A DNA stretch of 64,000 bases, taken from NCBI GenBank assembly GCA_028023455.1, contig JAQFVV010000042.1:7215922-7279921 (forward strand), given 5' to 3'. Under the pieces are notes generated by a model. That model saw only the letters and a list, made by a program, of their open reading frames with translations, was not told the DNA's origin and ran no database searches. This DNA is from Epiperipatus broadwayi. Taxonomy: Eukaryota; Onychophora; Udeonychophora; Euonychophora; Peripatidae. The stretch's first letter is position 1. Each line of letters begins with the position of its first letter. Positions 11,384-22,259 of this stretch are shown one piece after another. The translations under genes were made by a program, and so were the position numbers.

Positions 11384-14300
11384 ATGTTTAGTGTCGTATC
11401 AGTTAATGTTAGAGGTCTAAACTCTCGTGACAGGGCTTATGCCTTATTACACTGGTTTCACCACCAAGCCCCTGATGTTCATTGCCTATCCAAGACTAAG
11501 CTCCATATTGTATCTGACCCCCACACTCTTGATCTCATTCATCGCCTAGGCTATTTCCATTACTCCTCCTCTGCTTCAGGAGGAGTTGCAATAATAATCA
11601 ATAAAAATTCCCCTATTTCTTACTTTAAAATTCTACACATTGATTCTAACTGCTTAATAGCCACCATTTAAATCAATAGTTTTCCTTTTAATCTGATAAA
11701 TTTGTATTTATCCAAGAATTCAGATACAGTTCTCAGGACTACTCATACTATAAATTCTATCCTCAGAATCAATCCTCTTCCCACTTTAATCATTGGAGAT
11801 TTTAATCTTACTTATGAACAATGTCAAAGCAAATTTACGCAATTTCTAAATCAACAAATGGAAAGTGGAAGAAGATTCTTCCCACAAACCGTGTTTTCAT
11901 TTTACACTCAAAAGTACAGATCACTCATTGATCTTGTCCTCTTCTCTCCCTCCTTTTCACCAATTATCAAAGCTCATCTATGGCCTGCAGTATTTTCTGA
12001 CCACTTTGCCATAGAAGTTATAGTCAACCCGAGGAAGGTCTCACAAATCGTTAACTACCATGAACCATTCGTATGCTTACTAGGGGCAATAGTATTATCC
12101 AGCTGATATCAGAAGCTTATATTGCCTTTAATCGGTTGCAGCTAATTTCTCTTCCGGCACAGGCTGCTTGGAGGGCATTTGTTGACACACTCCAGCACCT
12201 TATCAATAGATACACAACTAAATCCAAAGGTCCAGTTAGTATTTTCATTTTACACTCAAAAGTACAGATCACTCATTGATCTCGTTCTCTTCTCTCCCTC
12301 CTTTTCACCAATTATCAAAGCTCATCTATGGCCTGAGTATTTTCTGACCACTTTGCCATAGAAGTTATAGTCAACCCGAGGAAGGTCTCACAAATCATTA
12401 ACTACCATGAACCATTCATATGCTTACTAGGGGCAATATTATCCAGCTGATATCAGAAGCTTATATCGCCTTTAATCGGTTGCAGCTAATTTCTCTTCCG
12501 GCACAGGCTGCTTGGAGGGCATTTGTTGACACACTCCAGCACCATATCAATAGATGCACAACTAAATCCAAGGGTCCAGTTAGTATGCTTCATGAGCTGG
12601 ACTCCATTGCCAGAGAGCTCAGCTCACTTCCTTATGAAGCCCTAACTGTCTCAAATATTCTGGCTCTAAAGACAATATAAGCACACTCAAGGAGCCATTG
12701 CTGAGTATCTATCAATTAAGAGGGCCTGCCAATACCTTCCAATATTGCTGGACCAGAGGCTACCTAAGGTGGGCCCTGGGCTCTGGCAAAAGGTCTAGGG
12801 CCCCTAGGTCAATAGATACGGGGCAACAAATACTCCGGTGCTTCAATGTTGGTCAAAGTTCGGGAGTTTTACTAAAGAAAATTCCAACCTCTGGAGTAAC
12901 TAACTTACATAGGACTCTCGTCAACAGCGAATCAACTCCGCATAAGATCACTGAAACTAGGATCCTATCAAAATTTAAGATCATTCCAGAACTCATCCTG
13001 GCCTACATGGCATTCCCAAGTTTATGCTTATACACCTTCGTGCCTTTACCATCCCGATAATCAAAGGAATGATTGACCTTCTGGCCGAAGGAACCCAGAA
13101 AATTGCTGGAATATGTCAAATTGCCATGGTTCCTCTTATTAAGAATGGGAAGCCCCACATCAGTTGGACAACCTCTGGCCTATCTCGATGTTGCCCTTAA
13201 TGATAAAGACAATTGAAGGCCTAATTAAAGAGGATATCCAAGACAACATCATAAATCAATTGTCCTCATACCAATTTGCCAAGAGGGGGAGCTCAACTGC
13301 TGATGCCGTCAGCCACTTTTGCCTTCTCATAGATCATGTTCGTAGAAAAAGGATATCCCGACCGATTGCAGTCCAATTCGACTTTGCTGGGGCCTTTGAC
13401 TGCGTCAGGATCGAAGTATTGCTTAGTGTCCTGGAGGAACTCTGAGTGCCTTCAGCATATCTCCAGATGATAGAGAACCTACTTCACAATCGGGAGGTAT
13501 TTCTCTCTCTATGGTAGAGAGGCTCCAGGATTTCGGCCCTATATTTCCATTCCTCAGGGCTCACCACTAAGTACTCTTATCTTCACAGCCTATCTGAATA
13601 CATTACTGCTAGGCATTGAGGCTGTCTTTCCTGGGATAGCCATCCCTATGCTGAGGGAGAACATGCCATATTTTCTATATGGATGATGTGGTGGTGTTCC
13701 TCTCATCTTAGGATGAGTTCACTAGGCTTGAGGAACTCCTGGACCAATTTTCTCACAGATCTGGTCTCAGAGTAAACAGAACGAAATCGGCCATATGGTC
13801 AATTCTGTCAAGCAAACAAATACCAGGTAGATTTGAAGCCCCCCCCCTCAGAAATTTCTTGGATTCTCCTTAGCCTCCCCCCATTCATTATGAGAACTCC
13901 AAGCTTCCTTATTAGCTAAGGTCAATTCTACAGTAACATCACTATCTAAGGTCTACCTGTCCTTATTGGGGGGTAGCACTACTTAATGCTATAGTATTGC
14001 CCAAAATAACATTATCTAGCAGGATTTTCCCCTACGTGCATGTTTATCCAAAAAATTGAAACTTTATGCAGAAAACATTGCTGGGGAGGCAGAACTCCCA
14101 ATCATCAGCCTTAACATATTACAAAAACCCAAACTTCTTAATGGCCTTAGCCTTCACTCACTGAAGATATTTTACCTCCAACGAACTCATAATATACTAT
14201 TCAAGATTTTTAAGGATAATCCCGATATGGAGTGCCCCTTCCCCAAGGAAAAGATAGAGCCTACCGATCGACATCCGCCTAGATTAAGAAGCATTTGGCT

Positions 14301-14919
14301 ACAGAAGCAAATTACAGTAATTTTTCAAAACATCCAATCGTCAGGTTCCTTTTTTTCAGGGGAAATTATCATATTGGGAGGTTTATCGATTAATGTTTCC
14401 TGGGAAAACTAAATCCGTTAATATACTTCCAATAGGAATCGCTCGATTTTCCAAATTAACAAAATTCATCTGAGTCCAAAATTTGTTGATTTTTTTATAA
14501 AAGTCATCCGTGGAGCACTCCCCACTGGAACATTTCTCCACTACCAAAGGGGCTATAACATCAACCCCCGTTGCCCCCTATGTAACAAACAGGAGGAGTC
14601 AATTGGCCACATTCTGGATCAATGTGATTCGTGGACTCATCTCCGTAATATAGCGTTGGGCTGGATAAAAGGCAATGACCCAGCTAACATTTCTCTTAAT
14701 GCAGCAATTAAAAAGGGTCAATTTGGAACGAGACTGGCCACTTTCATTAACTTCTCAATTTGGACTGCCAGATGTAGCATGATATTTGATAATGGCTGTG
14801 ATGACTTGATGATTAATCGTTTTTTCAAATCCCTCTATAAGATAAAAGAAGAGGATAAACGAACTTGTCAGCCTTGGCTAATGGATCAAACCTGGAGCCA
14901 GATGAGGCTAGAATCCTAA
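11384..14919 (+). pseudogene. LINE ORF2 (APE endonuclease-RT), broken
   Basis: ORF2 starts at ATG 11,384, three bases after ORF1 ends. The endonuclease shows VNVRGLNS (residues 7-14), IIGDFNL (11,792-11,812) and FSDHFAIEV near 11,993. The expected catalytic Glu in CLSETKL is a Lys (CLSKTKL, codon 11,492-11,494), and a stop at about 11,669 interrupts the domain. The RT has motif A in QFDFAGAFDCV (Asp codon 13,380), motif B in IPQGSPLSTLIF (near 13,550) and motif C YMDD at 13,676-13,687, spread over different frames. The C-terminus carries CPLCNKQEESIGHILDQC at about 14,572-14,625. A 348-bp tandem duplication (11,891-12,584) repeats the end of the endonuclease. ORF2 nicks target DNA and reverse-transcribes the element RNA; this copy cannot. 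Confidence 0.8.
11891..12584 (+). repeat. 348-bp tandem duplication inside ORF2
   Basis: Unit 1 (11,891-12,238) and unit 2 (12,239-12,584) begin with GT[G/A]TTTTCATTTTACACTC and end at GGTCCAGTTAGT. They differ only by scattered substitutions and small indels, for example GCCTGCAGT versus GCCTGAGT. Both contain the endonuclease SDH box, so the protein would have had this segment twice. Normal ORF2 sequence resumes after unit 2 (MLHELDSIARELSS). Confidence 0.9.
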
Positions 14920-15495
14920 TTCATGTGTTTATTAGGTTCTTCCATCCACTAAACAAATAATATATTACATCTTTCACTTAAGAATAATCTAACTTTAACT
15001 ATGAAGATCTTTCATACACCCTATATATTTAATATACAAACCTTGTATTAATTGCATACTATACAATTAACTTACTATATCAACTTATAAATATTTTTTT
15101 AGTCCTCGTTACTCCTTGGGCCAGGATAAAATCATTAATCAATGGAATTTCCAAACCGTATACATAGGTTTGAATTACTTTATATTCCTAACTAATTAAG
15201 GTCATGACATGCTGCCTTAAGGCATTAATATAATCTTTGATTATATTTATAGTTATTTATGTTTCTTTCATACTTGCATTAATTAACCATCATGAATTTC
15301 TTATACTGCTCTTAAGACTAAATTATTGGTCTAATACAACTTTTGATATTTCTATATGCATGGCTTGCATACCACATTTATATGTATACATTGAAACTTT
15401 CTTATAGACAATGTTATCCTATCATTGATTGCTTTTGTATCCACTCTAATGTGTAAATAAAGTTTGATTTATGAAAGTAAATATAATAATAATAA
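14920..15495 (+). other. LINE 3' UTR with polyadenylation signal
   Basis: It follows the ORF2 stop. It ends with AATAAAG at 15,456-15,462 and an ATAATAATAATA-like tail at about 15,482-15,495. Its first part (14,990-15,241) is repeated in reverse orientation downstream at 15,581-15,831. Confidence 0.65.
14990..15241 (+). repeat. Long inverted repeat, left arm
   Basis: This arm starts at AACTTTAACTATGAAGATC and ends at TAATATAATCTTTGAT. It matches the reverse complement of 15,581-15,831 almost base for base, with a few substitutions and small indels. The spacer between arms is about 340 bp and includes the LINE 3' end. Confidence 0.95.
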
Positions 15496-15580
15496 AAATA
15501 TATGGATGCGTTACTCATAAAATGTTTTGCCGATGACGTCATTTTTCCTCATCAATCAGCTCATGGTAGGGGAATAAACT

Positions 15581-15831
15581 ATCAAAGATTATATTAATGC
15601 CTTAAGGCAGCATGTCATGACCTTAATTAGTTAGGAATATAAAGTAATTCAAACCTATGTATAAGGTTTGGAAATTTCATTGATTAATGATTATTCTGGC
15701 CCAAGGAGTAACGAGGACTATAAAAATATTTATAAGTTGATATAGTAAGTTAATTGTATAGTATGCAATTAATACAAGGTTTGTGTATTAAATATATAGC
15801 GTGTATGAAAGATCTTCATAGTTAAAGTTAT
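15581..15831 (-). repeat. Long inverted repeat, right arm
   Basis: This is the reverse-complement copy of 14,990-15,241. It lacks the last ~240 bp of the LINE, so it is not simply a second LINE insertion in reverse, which would be expected to retain the 3' end. Its last ~30 bp also form the start of the 118-bp tandem duplication. Confidence 0.95.
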
Positions 15832-16037
15832 AGGGAATAAAGTAAAATGTGATAAAATGTTTTTTTTATTATTCATGTTTATTATCATGTTATATTGGTT
15901 TTAATATGTTATCAAAGTATGTATGAAAGATCTTCATAGTTAAAGTTATAGGGAATAAAGTAAAATGTGATAAAATGTTTTTTTTATTATTCATGTTTAT
16001 TATCATGTTATATTGGTTTTAATATGTTATCAAAGTA
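15802..16037. repeat. 118-bp perfect tandem duplication
   Basis: Units 15,802-15,919 and 15,920-16,037 both begin TGTATGAAAGATCTTCATAG and end TATCAAAGTA, and I see no differences between them. The near identity suggests a recent event or an assembly artefact. Confidence 0.95.
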
Positions 16038-18640
16038 TATATATCTTTTTAATATTGTGGTATGAATATATAATTACGTTAAAGACAGATTAAGATAAAG
16101 TTATATACATTTATTTATTTATTTTGATATTTTACCGGTTGGTTTAAAATCTACTATTCTATCTAGTTTGTTTAGATATATATAGAGAGAGATATTCATC
16201 TCTTACATTAATGAAAATAGCTTCTGATATTCTATTGATGGGTTAACAGACAGAATAACTTGCCAAAGGTATGGTATAATGACACAATTGTCTTATTATA
16301 TGGAGAGTTTTTTATATTTATTAAAATTTTGCCTTTGAATTAGCATGTCCACTTTAATTATAGAATGTGCGTTATTCTTCATTGTCTACGTGTGTGTTTC
16401 TTGTCATAGCAAATAATTAATGGTCGGTTGACTTACAATGTTGGTTTGTTTAATACACTATTAGTTTATGCATTGCAAAATAGGATATTTATATTTTAAC
16501 TTTTATTCTTAGAATTATTTTATCTTGCTATTGTATTGACAAGGATTTGTGACATCTTTCATCTGATAAGTATGTGCAGCATATAGTGGCATCAAATATT
16601 GTATCATTGATATTGTGCATGGGTAGATGGAGCACTCTCCCATTGCTTGTTCCAATAGAAGATTATATTGTCAAGGCAGATAAATAGTTAATGCTTAGTT
16701 AGCACAGTTAATTCCTAGGGAGAATTATATTCATGGCATGTATTCTGTTTCCTTATGATGAGACAATGTCCACACATTTGGTACCTAGGAAAAAGGTATT
16801 GGAATTGGCCATATTATTGTACAACTATATAATGTTGTGTAGAGTTGCTCTTTATTGTCTAATCCCTCATGATGTTATGTAGTTATTTTTCCACCGTGTA
16901 TGGTGAAGTTCTTGGTATTTTATAATTATATAGCAATGATAGGATAAAGTTAAATTCAGTGACACTTGTGTATCTATAGTGTTTGCCTAATTGTGAATAG
17001 TGCATGCATGATGCTGTAGTACTTTCATCAGTTTACAAGCAAACCAACCATGCCTTATTAGTAATTATAAAATTTCTGTATGGCATAATAAGAGATACAC
17101 ATGTACAATGTCATTGTATTTTCATCAAGCAGTGATTCGCCAATATATCGGTAAGACAGGTTAATAGAGGGAGTGATTATGTTGTGGACATAGGCAGGGT
17201 TTTGGGTGTCATGTATACATGTCATGTATACATTTGACTTCTGATATCTGTCCCCACATTAATATAATAAATTTCTTCATATGAAATAATAATGATTATT
17301 ATTTGTGCTGCATATAATAATTATTCTTATATCACATTATGATATAAATAAAATAGCTATAGAGTAACATGCTACTTTATAACATTTAGTTTTACAATTT
17401 AAAGTTTTCACTTATTCTAAATGTTTGAATACACTTTTATTTGGTAACTAGCATCCCTGTGCTAGAATATAAAATAAAAGAAACATAACTGATAATGATA
17501 GTGATAATGAAGATATCACTGTACTGTACTATTTTATATATTATGCATGTATTCAGTGGGATATACCTTGTTTTATATAATGTCTCTGTCTTGTCTCATA
17601 TAATGTTTCTGAAAGATAGATATTCAATTATTTCTGATGTTTAAAGAAAATTTGTAAATAGTGTAAATAAATCTTGTTGTTTTAAAAGTTTATTTAGTTG
17701 TCTGTGATCTTATTGCTAATCACCATACACATTATTATTGTTATTGCTATAGACACATTATCTTATTATTTTGATGTCATCATCAATCAATATAGTGTAT
17801 TTGACTAGACATTGGTATATCATAATAAATTTGTTAAGCCCTTATATTTTAAAAGTACATTTAAGGCATCATCACTTAGGGATCAAAATATTGTTAACCT
17901 GAAGTGCATATATTATTTTAAATAGTATATTAAAAGATAAAACCCTTAAGTTTGATTTAATCTTTTTATTTGAACCATCCGATATATCATTCACCAATCT
18001 TAATCACATTGTTCATAGTTATTTGATAAAAGGAAGTTGGCAAGTTATTGTGTTTAGTTATTAAAGGTATTCATATTTCTTGAAGCTTAAAGTTTATAAT
18101 ATTTATGGAGTTTATAAAGTTTATTTGGAATTGCCAAATATCATTTGTTAATTCTATTTTGTAGTATGAGCTGTTTTGGTTGCTATATTTGGGTAGTGGC
18201 AAAATCCCTCTCACTGAACCAAGTATATCTCGTAAAATAATAATATTTAAATTATTTGAACCCTGAGAAGTATAAGTTACTAATTTGCAGTGTAATTTTA
18301 AATTTATGGTAAATTTTACATCTACAGTTATTTATTGTACTGGGATTTGAGTTGTTATTTTCACCGTTTTACTAAAGTCAACAAAACTTTAATGTGTAAA
18401 TTTCTTCTTTTGTCTTAAAACTTATAGCTTGTTTTGACTTTATGGTGAATATTCTGGTTTTGTCAGGCTTGGAATCCCTACTTTATTTTAGTTTATCTTA
18501 CTATCACTTAATACAATATTAGTTTATAATTCATGATCTCATTCTCCATCTTTATCAATTTCCTCCTATTTCATCTTGATCTTTCTTTTATTTCTTCATT
18601 CTCATTTGATCTTAATTCGTTATCATAATTGATTCACTCT
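16038..18640. other. Spacer, somewhat higher complexity, no ORF
   Basis: From about 16,100 to 17,700 the sequence is less monotonous than most spacers in this window but has no open frame worth reporting. A 14-bp motif GTCATGTATACAT is repeated at 17,207-17,232. AATAAA-type hexamers occur at 17,266 and 17,665, the latter followed by a TG/T-rich stretch, which could be a plus-strand 3' UTR end. I cannot support a gene. Confidence 0.35.
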
Positions 18641-18646
18641 CCACTG

Positions 18647-18748
18647 GCTTTTATTCTATTATCATCTTAATCATTCATTAGCTTTTATTCTATCATCATC
18701 TTAATCATTCATTAGCTCTTATTCTATTATTATCTTAATCGTTCATTA
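18647..18748. repeat. 34-bp x 3 tandem array
   Basis: Three consecutive 34-bp units start at 18,647, 18,681 and 18,715, each beginning GC[T/C]TTATTCTAT or close and ending ATCATTCATTA or ATCGTTCATTA. It sits in a C/T-rich tract (18,530-18,850). Confidence 0.9.
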
Positions 18749-19524
18749 TTCTAACACATCTTCTTTCTCTTCTCTTCACTCTTGGGCTCGTTTCATTTTA
18801 TTATTTAATTATTATTTAGTTTCATCATCCACTTAGTCATCTACATCCTAATTTATTTAATATTTAATTCATAATTTTAATTTCTTATTCATTCCATAGA
18901 CCTAATTATTAATTATTTATTGGTTTGACAAATATTAAATTTATTTCCTAATATTTTGTTTATGGATTTTAAATCTAGCTTAACTAGGAGTTATTATCTT
19001 CATGGAAACTTTGTAACCTTCTTTCGATTTATTGTTTCATGCTAGCTTAGTCGAGTTTAAGAAATAATCTCTTTATTTTAACATTTGTTTATATGCTTAT
19101 ATTCTTAATTATTTGTGTAGTGAGGGTTATAAAATATAGGATATATAAATATAAAGAAATATGGGACAAAATAATATATTTATTAAGACAAAAAGCATAA
19201 ATTTAAAATTAAATAGAATTATAAAGATATATGTAATATTTTTTGTACACTTGTAATTAAAATAAGAATTATATATGTTTTTAGAAATAGTTATATCATT
19301 TTTGTATTTAATCATACATATTAATTATTTTTGCAGCTCGCTTAACAAAAACTGCTGGACATTCTCCAACTCCTAAGAAATGAAAATAAAATTAAATGTA
19401 AAAGCAGTATGTTGTATTGAATAGAGTGGAATGTGAAACGAGTTACTACAAAGCAATGTAAATCAAAACCAATTATTTTTTTATATCTTTTCTGGATAAT
19501 TGTAATATTTAAATTAATGTTTCA

Positions 19525-19661
19525 GGCATTCATTCAGAGAAGATAGCCTTTATAATTTAAACTTAGCTTTTATTACTGCTTTTTTACATATTGAAAGCAT
19601 GATAAGCATTAATAAAAGCTAAGTTTAAATTATAAAGGCTATTTTTCTGTATGAATTTCCA
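19525..19661. repeat. Inverted repeat / short fold-back element
   Basis: A perfect 31-bp arm (19,545-19,575, starting AGCCTTTATAATTTAAAC) pairs with 19,610-19,640 around a 34-nt loop. Outside the perfect core the match continues imperfectly for about 20 bp on each side (ATTCATTCAGAGAAGAT against ATTTTTCTGTATGAAT). The size fits a very small MITE. Confidence 0.85.
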
Positions 19662-20691
19662 GAATATGTGAAAATTATAGAATCTTTACCTTCGTATGTA
19701 CTTAGACAGTGTCCTAAAATAAATATTGTAAATGAAACTTAATACTTAAATAGCTGAACACTTGACATATGTCCAGACTGAATTTAGAAAATATATAGAA
19801 GTATCATACAACAAATATTACTCTAATTCTTTGCTAGGAAAGAAAGAATTTATATCTGTGCTTTGTTGTCTCTCATGAGTGCTGACCAAAAAGAAATGTG
19901 GGCAATACTTGAAACATATGAAATGGATAATGATAATGCAAAAACATACATCAAAATATGTGAAATTGAAAGCTAATTTGAAATAATTTTATTAAACATA
20001 TTCATTTTACATATGGAATGAATACTGAATAAGATCAAAGCAAAATGTAAAGGAGCATTCATATTTAGATGAATCATTAACTTAGTATCTGCCAATAATA
20101 TGGTAATCATTGAAGAATATAAGTATTGAAATCAATATTAAATCTACTAAACAAGAATATAGGTGTGGATTAATTTTATAGCATAGCCAAAAAACGTAAG
20201 GTCTGGAGGAAAAAAATGAATTGGAAAACCAAAGTTGTTAAAACTACCTCACCAACATAGAAAACTTTTTATAATTTGAAAATAAAATTAAGAATAATTA
20301 AAACAAAAAAATGTTTATAAGCTATAGTTATAATTTGAGGGGGGGGGGGGAGTATCATTTGTAAAACAAATTTAGTATGGATATATTCATATTTATTAGT
20401 TATGTAAATGTAAATCTTAAGTGATGATAAAAGGACTCAGATGAATTTTAGCATTTGGAAGCACATACTACAGAATGTTATTTAAAATTAGCTGGATGCA
20501 AAAAAAGTTTTTATTTAGAAATATGCAACAAAGTGACTGGAAGGAAATTTTATTGAAGAAATTTACAGAATGGAATTTGCAATTGTATCACTATTTTAGT
20601 GAAATATCTAATGATTAAAAATTAAAAGCTCTAATTTATTGATATTAAAGAAGTCACAAAGAAAAGAAGATTCCAGAAAACGTGAAAGATG

Positions 20692-21079
20692 GCATGTGAA
20701 AGACTAGCAACCTTTCAATTTATTACTAATTTAATATTAATGCGATTTAGATAAATATTATTTACATACGTTGCTGATAACTTATATTAACATCTAGAAA
20801 ATTGCGGTATTTCGCGCTGTAATATAGTAAATTAAAAACTCAGTGAGAAATAAATGAATGTTTATATCTTCAAGCTTTCAAGCCAAGATGCTTAAGACTG
20901 GCTTATATATATAAAGAGTTAAGTAAAGAGAAGGTGGTATCATCCTTTTCTTATCAAAATCTCTGTCATATGTCAAGGCCTGATCGCTCTTAAGACTGCT
21001 GTTTAACATCTGATTGGCTGTCTGAGAAACAACAGTAGGCGCATGTGAAAGACTAGCAACCTTTCAATTTATTACTAAT
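20692..21079. repeat. 39-bp direct repeats flanking 310 bp
   Basis: The 39-bp sequence starting GCATGTGAAAGACTAGCAAC occurs identically at 20,692-20,730 and 21,041-21,079. The 310-bp interval between them is less AT-rich (for example AAATTGCGGTATTTCGCGC, near 20,800). It could be an insertion with an unusually long target duplication or a local duplication. No terminal inverted repeats were seen in the interval. Confidence 0.85.
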
Positions 21080-21264
21080 AAAATGCTAAAGTGTATTAAT
21101 GCAGTCTTCTCCAAGAGATAGACAAAACTGGAAGGAATTGAATAAGAAAGCATCATAGACTTATGGATGCTGATAGTTGCTCATATGATTTTAAATCTAT
21201 TCAAAAAAACTTCATTTTTAAAAGATGTATCTTATACATATATATATATGAAAATATGTTAGGT

Positions 21265-22250
21265 GAAAATTAAATAGAAAATATTTATAATATTTCATAA
21301 ACACCTTTTCTGAATAAATATAAAATCTGAACTTCAAACTACCAACTCAAAACAATATTCTCTTTAATTGTATACTGCAATAATAATTATATATTGAAAT
21401 TCAGACCTATTCAAACAAAGGGAGTGAAATTAAATTAGCAATGATCTTAAATTGCTACTATACAAACATGTTTAACTTATGTATATGAAGAAAGACTACA
21501 ACAGTAGTCATTTTAAACTTTGCTGTCTCCCACATAAAAAATATTCCAGTGCATAAACTAAATAGAAAATATTCAGATTTTATATTTATTCACAGAGGAT
21601 GTTACTGAAATATCAACATTTGATAGGGTGATTTGAATATTTTCTATTTAATTTTCAGCTAGCAATGTGCACTGGAATATTTTTTATATATATTTATGTT
21701 GGAAGATTGCAAAGTTTAAAATGACCAATGTTGTAGTCTTTCTTTATATATGTAAGTTAAACATGTTTGTTTACTAGCAATTTAAGTTTGTTGCAAATAT
21801 AATTTCACACTCTTTGTTTGAATAGGTCTGACTTTCAATTATTAACATCATTGCAGCATACAATTCAAGAAAGTATTCTTGTGAATCGATTGTTTGAAAT
21901 TCAGATTTTATATTTATTCACAGAGGGAGTTGCTGAAATAAAATGTTTGGGAACTATTTTCTATTTAATTTTCAACTAGCAATGTGCACTGGAATATTTT
22001 CTTATATATTTATGCTGGGAGATAACAAAGTTTAAAATGATTAAAAGTTAAACATGTTTGCTTACTAGCAATTTAAGATCATTGCTAATTTAATTTCCCA
22101 CATTTTTTATTTGAATAGATCAAATTTCTATATATAACATCATTACAGCATATGATTCAAGAGAGTTGGCTGTTTGAAATTCAGATTTTATATTTATTTA
22201 CAGAGGGCTTTGCTGAAATATCACTATATGGGAGGGTGATTTGAATATAT
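21265..22250. repeat. Fold-back followed by ~300-bp tandem units
   Basis: A unit marked by CAGATTTTATATTTATT, AGCAATGTGCACTGGAATAT and TTAAACATGTTTG recurs in direct orientation from about 21,573, 21,901 and 22,181 (spacings about 328 and 280 bp; the third is partial). The reverse complement of the same unit occupies about 21,265-21,560. There is no coding potential. It could be a satellite seed or a fold-back transposon that gained tandem interior units. Confidence 0.85.
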
Positions 22251-22259
22251 ATTCTAATC

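Larger units (their letters stand above)
8340..15495 (+). mobile_element. Decayed two-ORF LINE, Tx1/L1-like
   Basis: The element contains, in order, a possible 5' UTR, ORF1 (8,554-11,381) with a C-rich zinc-knuckle region, ORF2 (11,384-14,919) with APE endonuclease, RT and C-terminal zinc motif, and a 3' UTR. The 3' UTR ends after an AATAAAG signal (15,456) in an (ATA)n tail. Base composition is much less AT-rich than the flanks. The 5' boundary is uncertain (between about 8,340 and 8,554). The Tx1/L1 assignment rests on the NVRGLNS start of the endonuclease, the ORF1 layout and the C-x-x-C...H...C end. A Jockey-superfamily origin is the alternative. Many frameshifts and stops show it is dead. 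Confidence 0.8.

Noticed and set aside
14990-15831. Twin-priming inversion as explanation for the LINE palindrome
   Set aside because: Twin priming inverts the 5' part of an insertion and leaves no duplicated 3' UTR segment behind; here the forward segment is intact and the reverse copy lies downstream of the 3' end.
18647-18748. CRISPR-like array
   Set aside because: The three units are directly adjacent without unique spacers, and the window is eukaryotic.
19700-20300. Possible decayed transposase
   Set aside because: Some frames look mildly protein-like (SADQKEMWAILETYEMDN) but no family motif could be placed.
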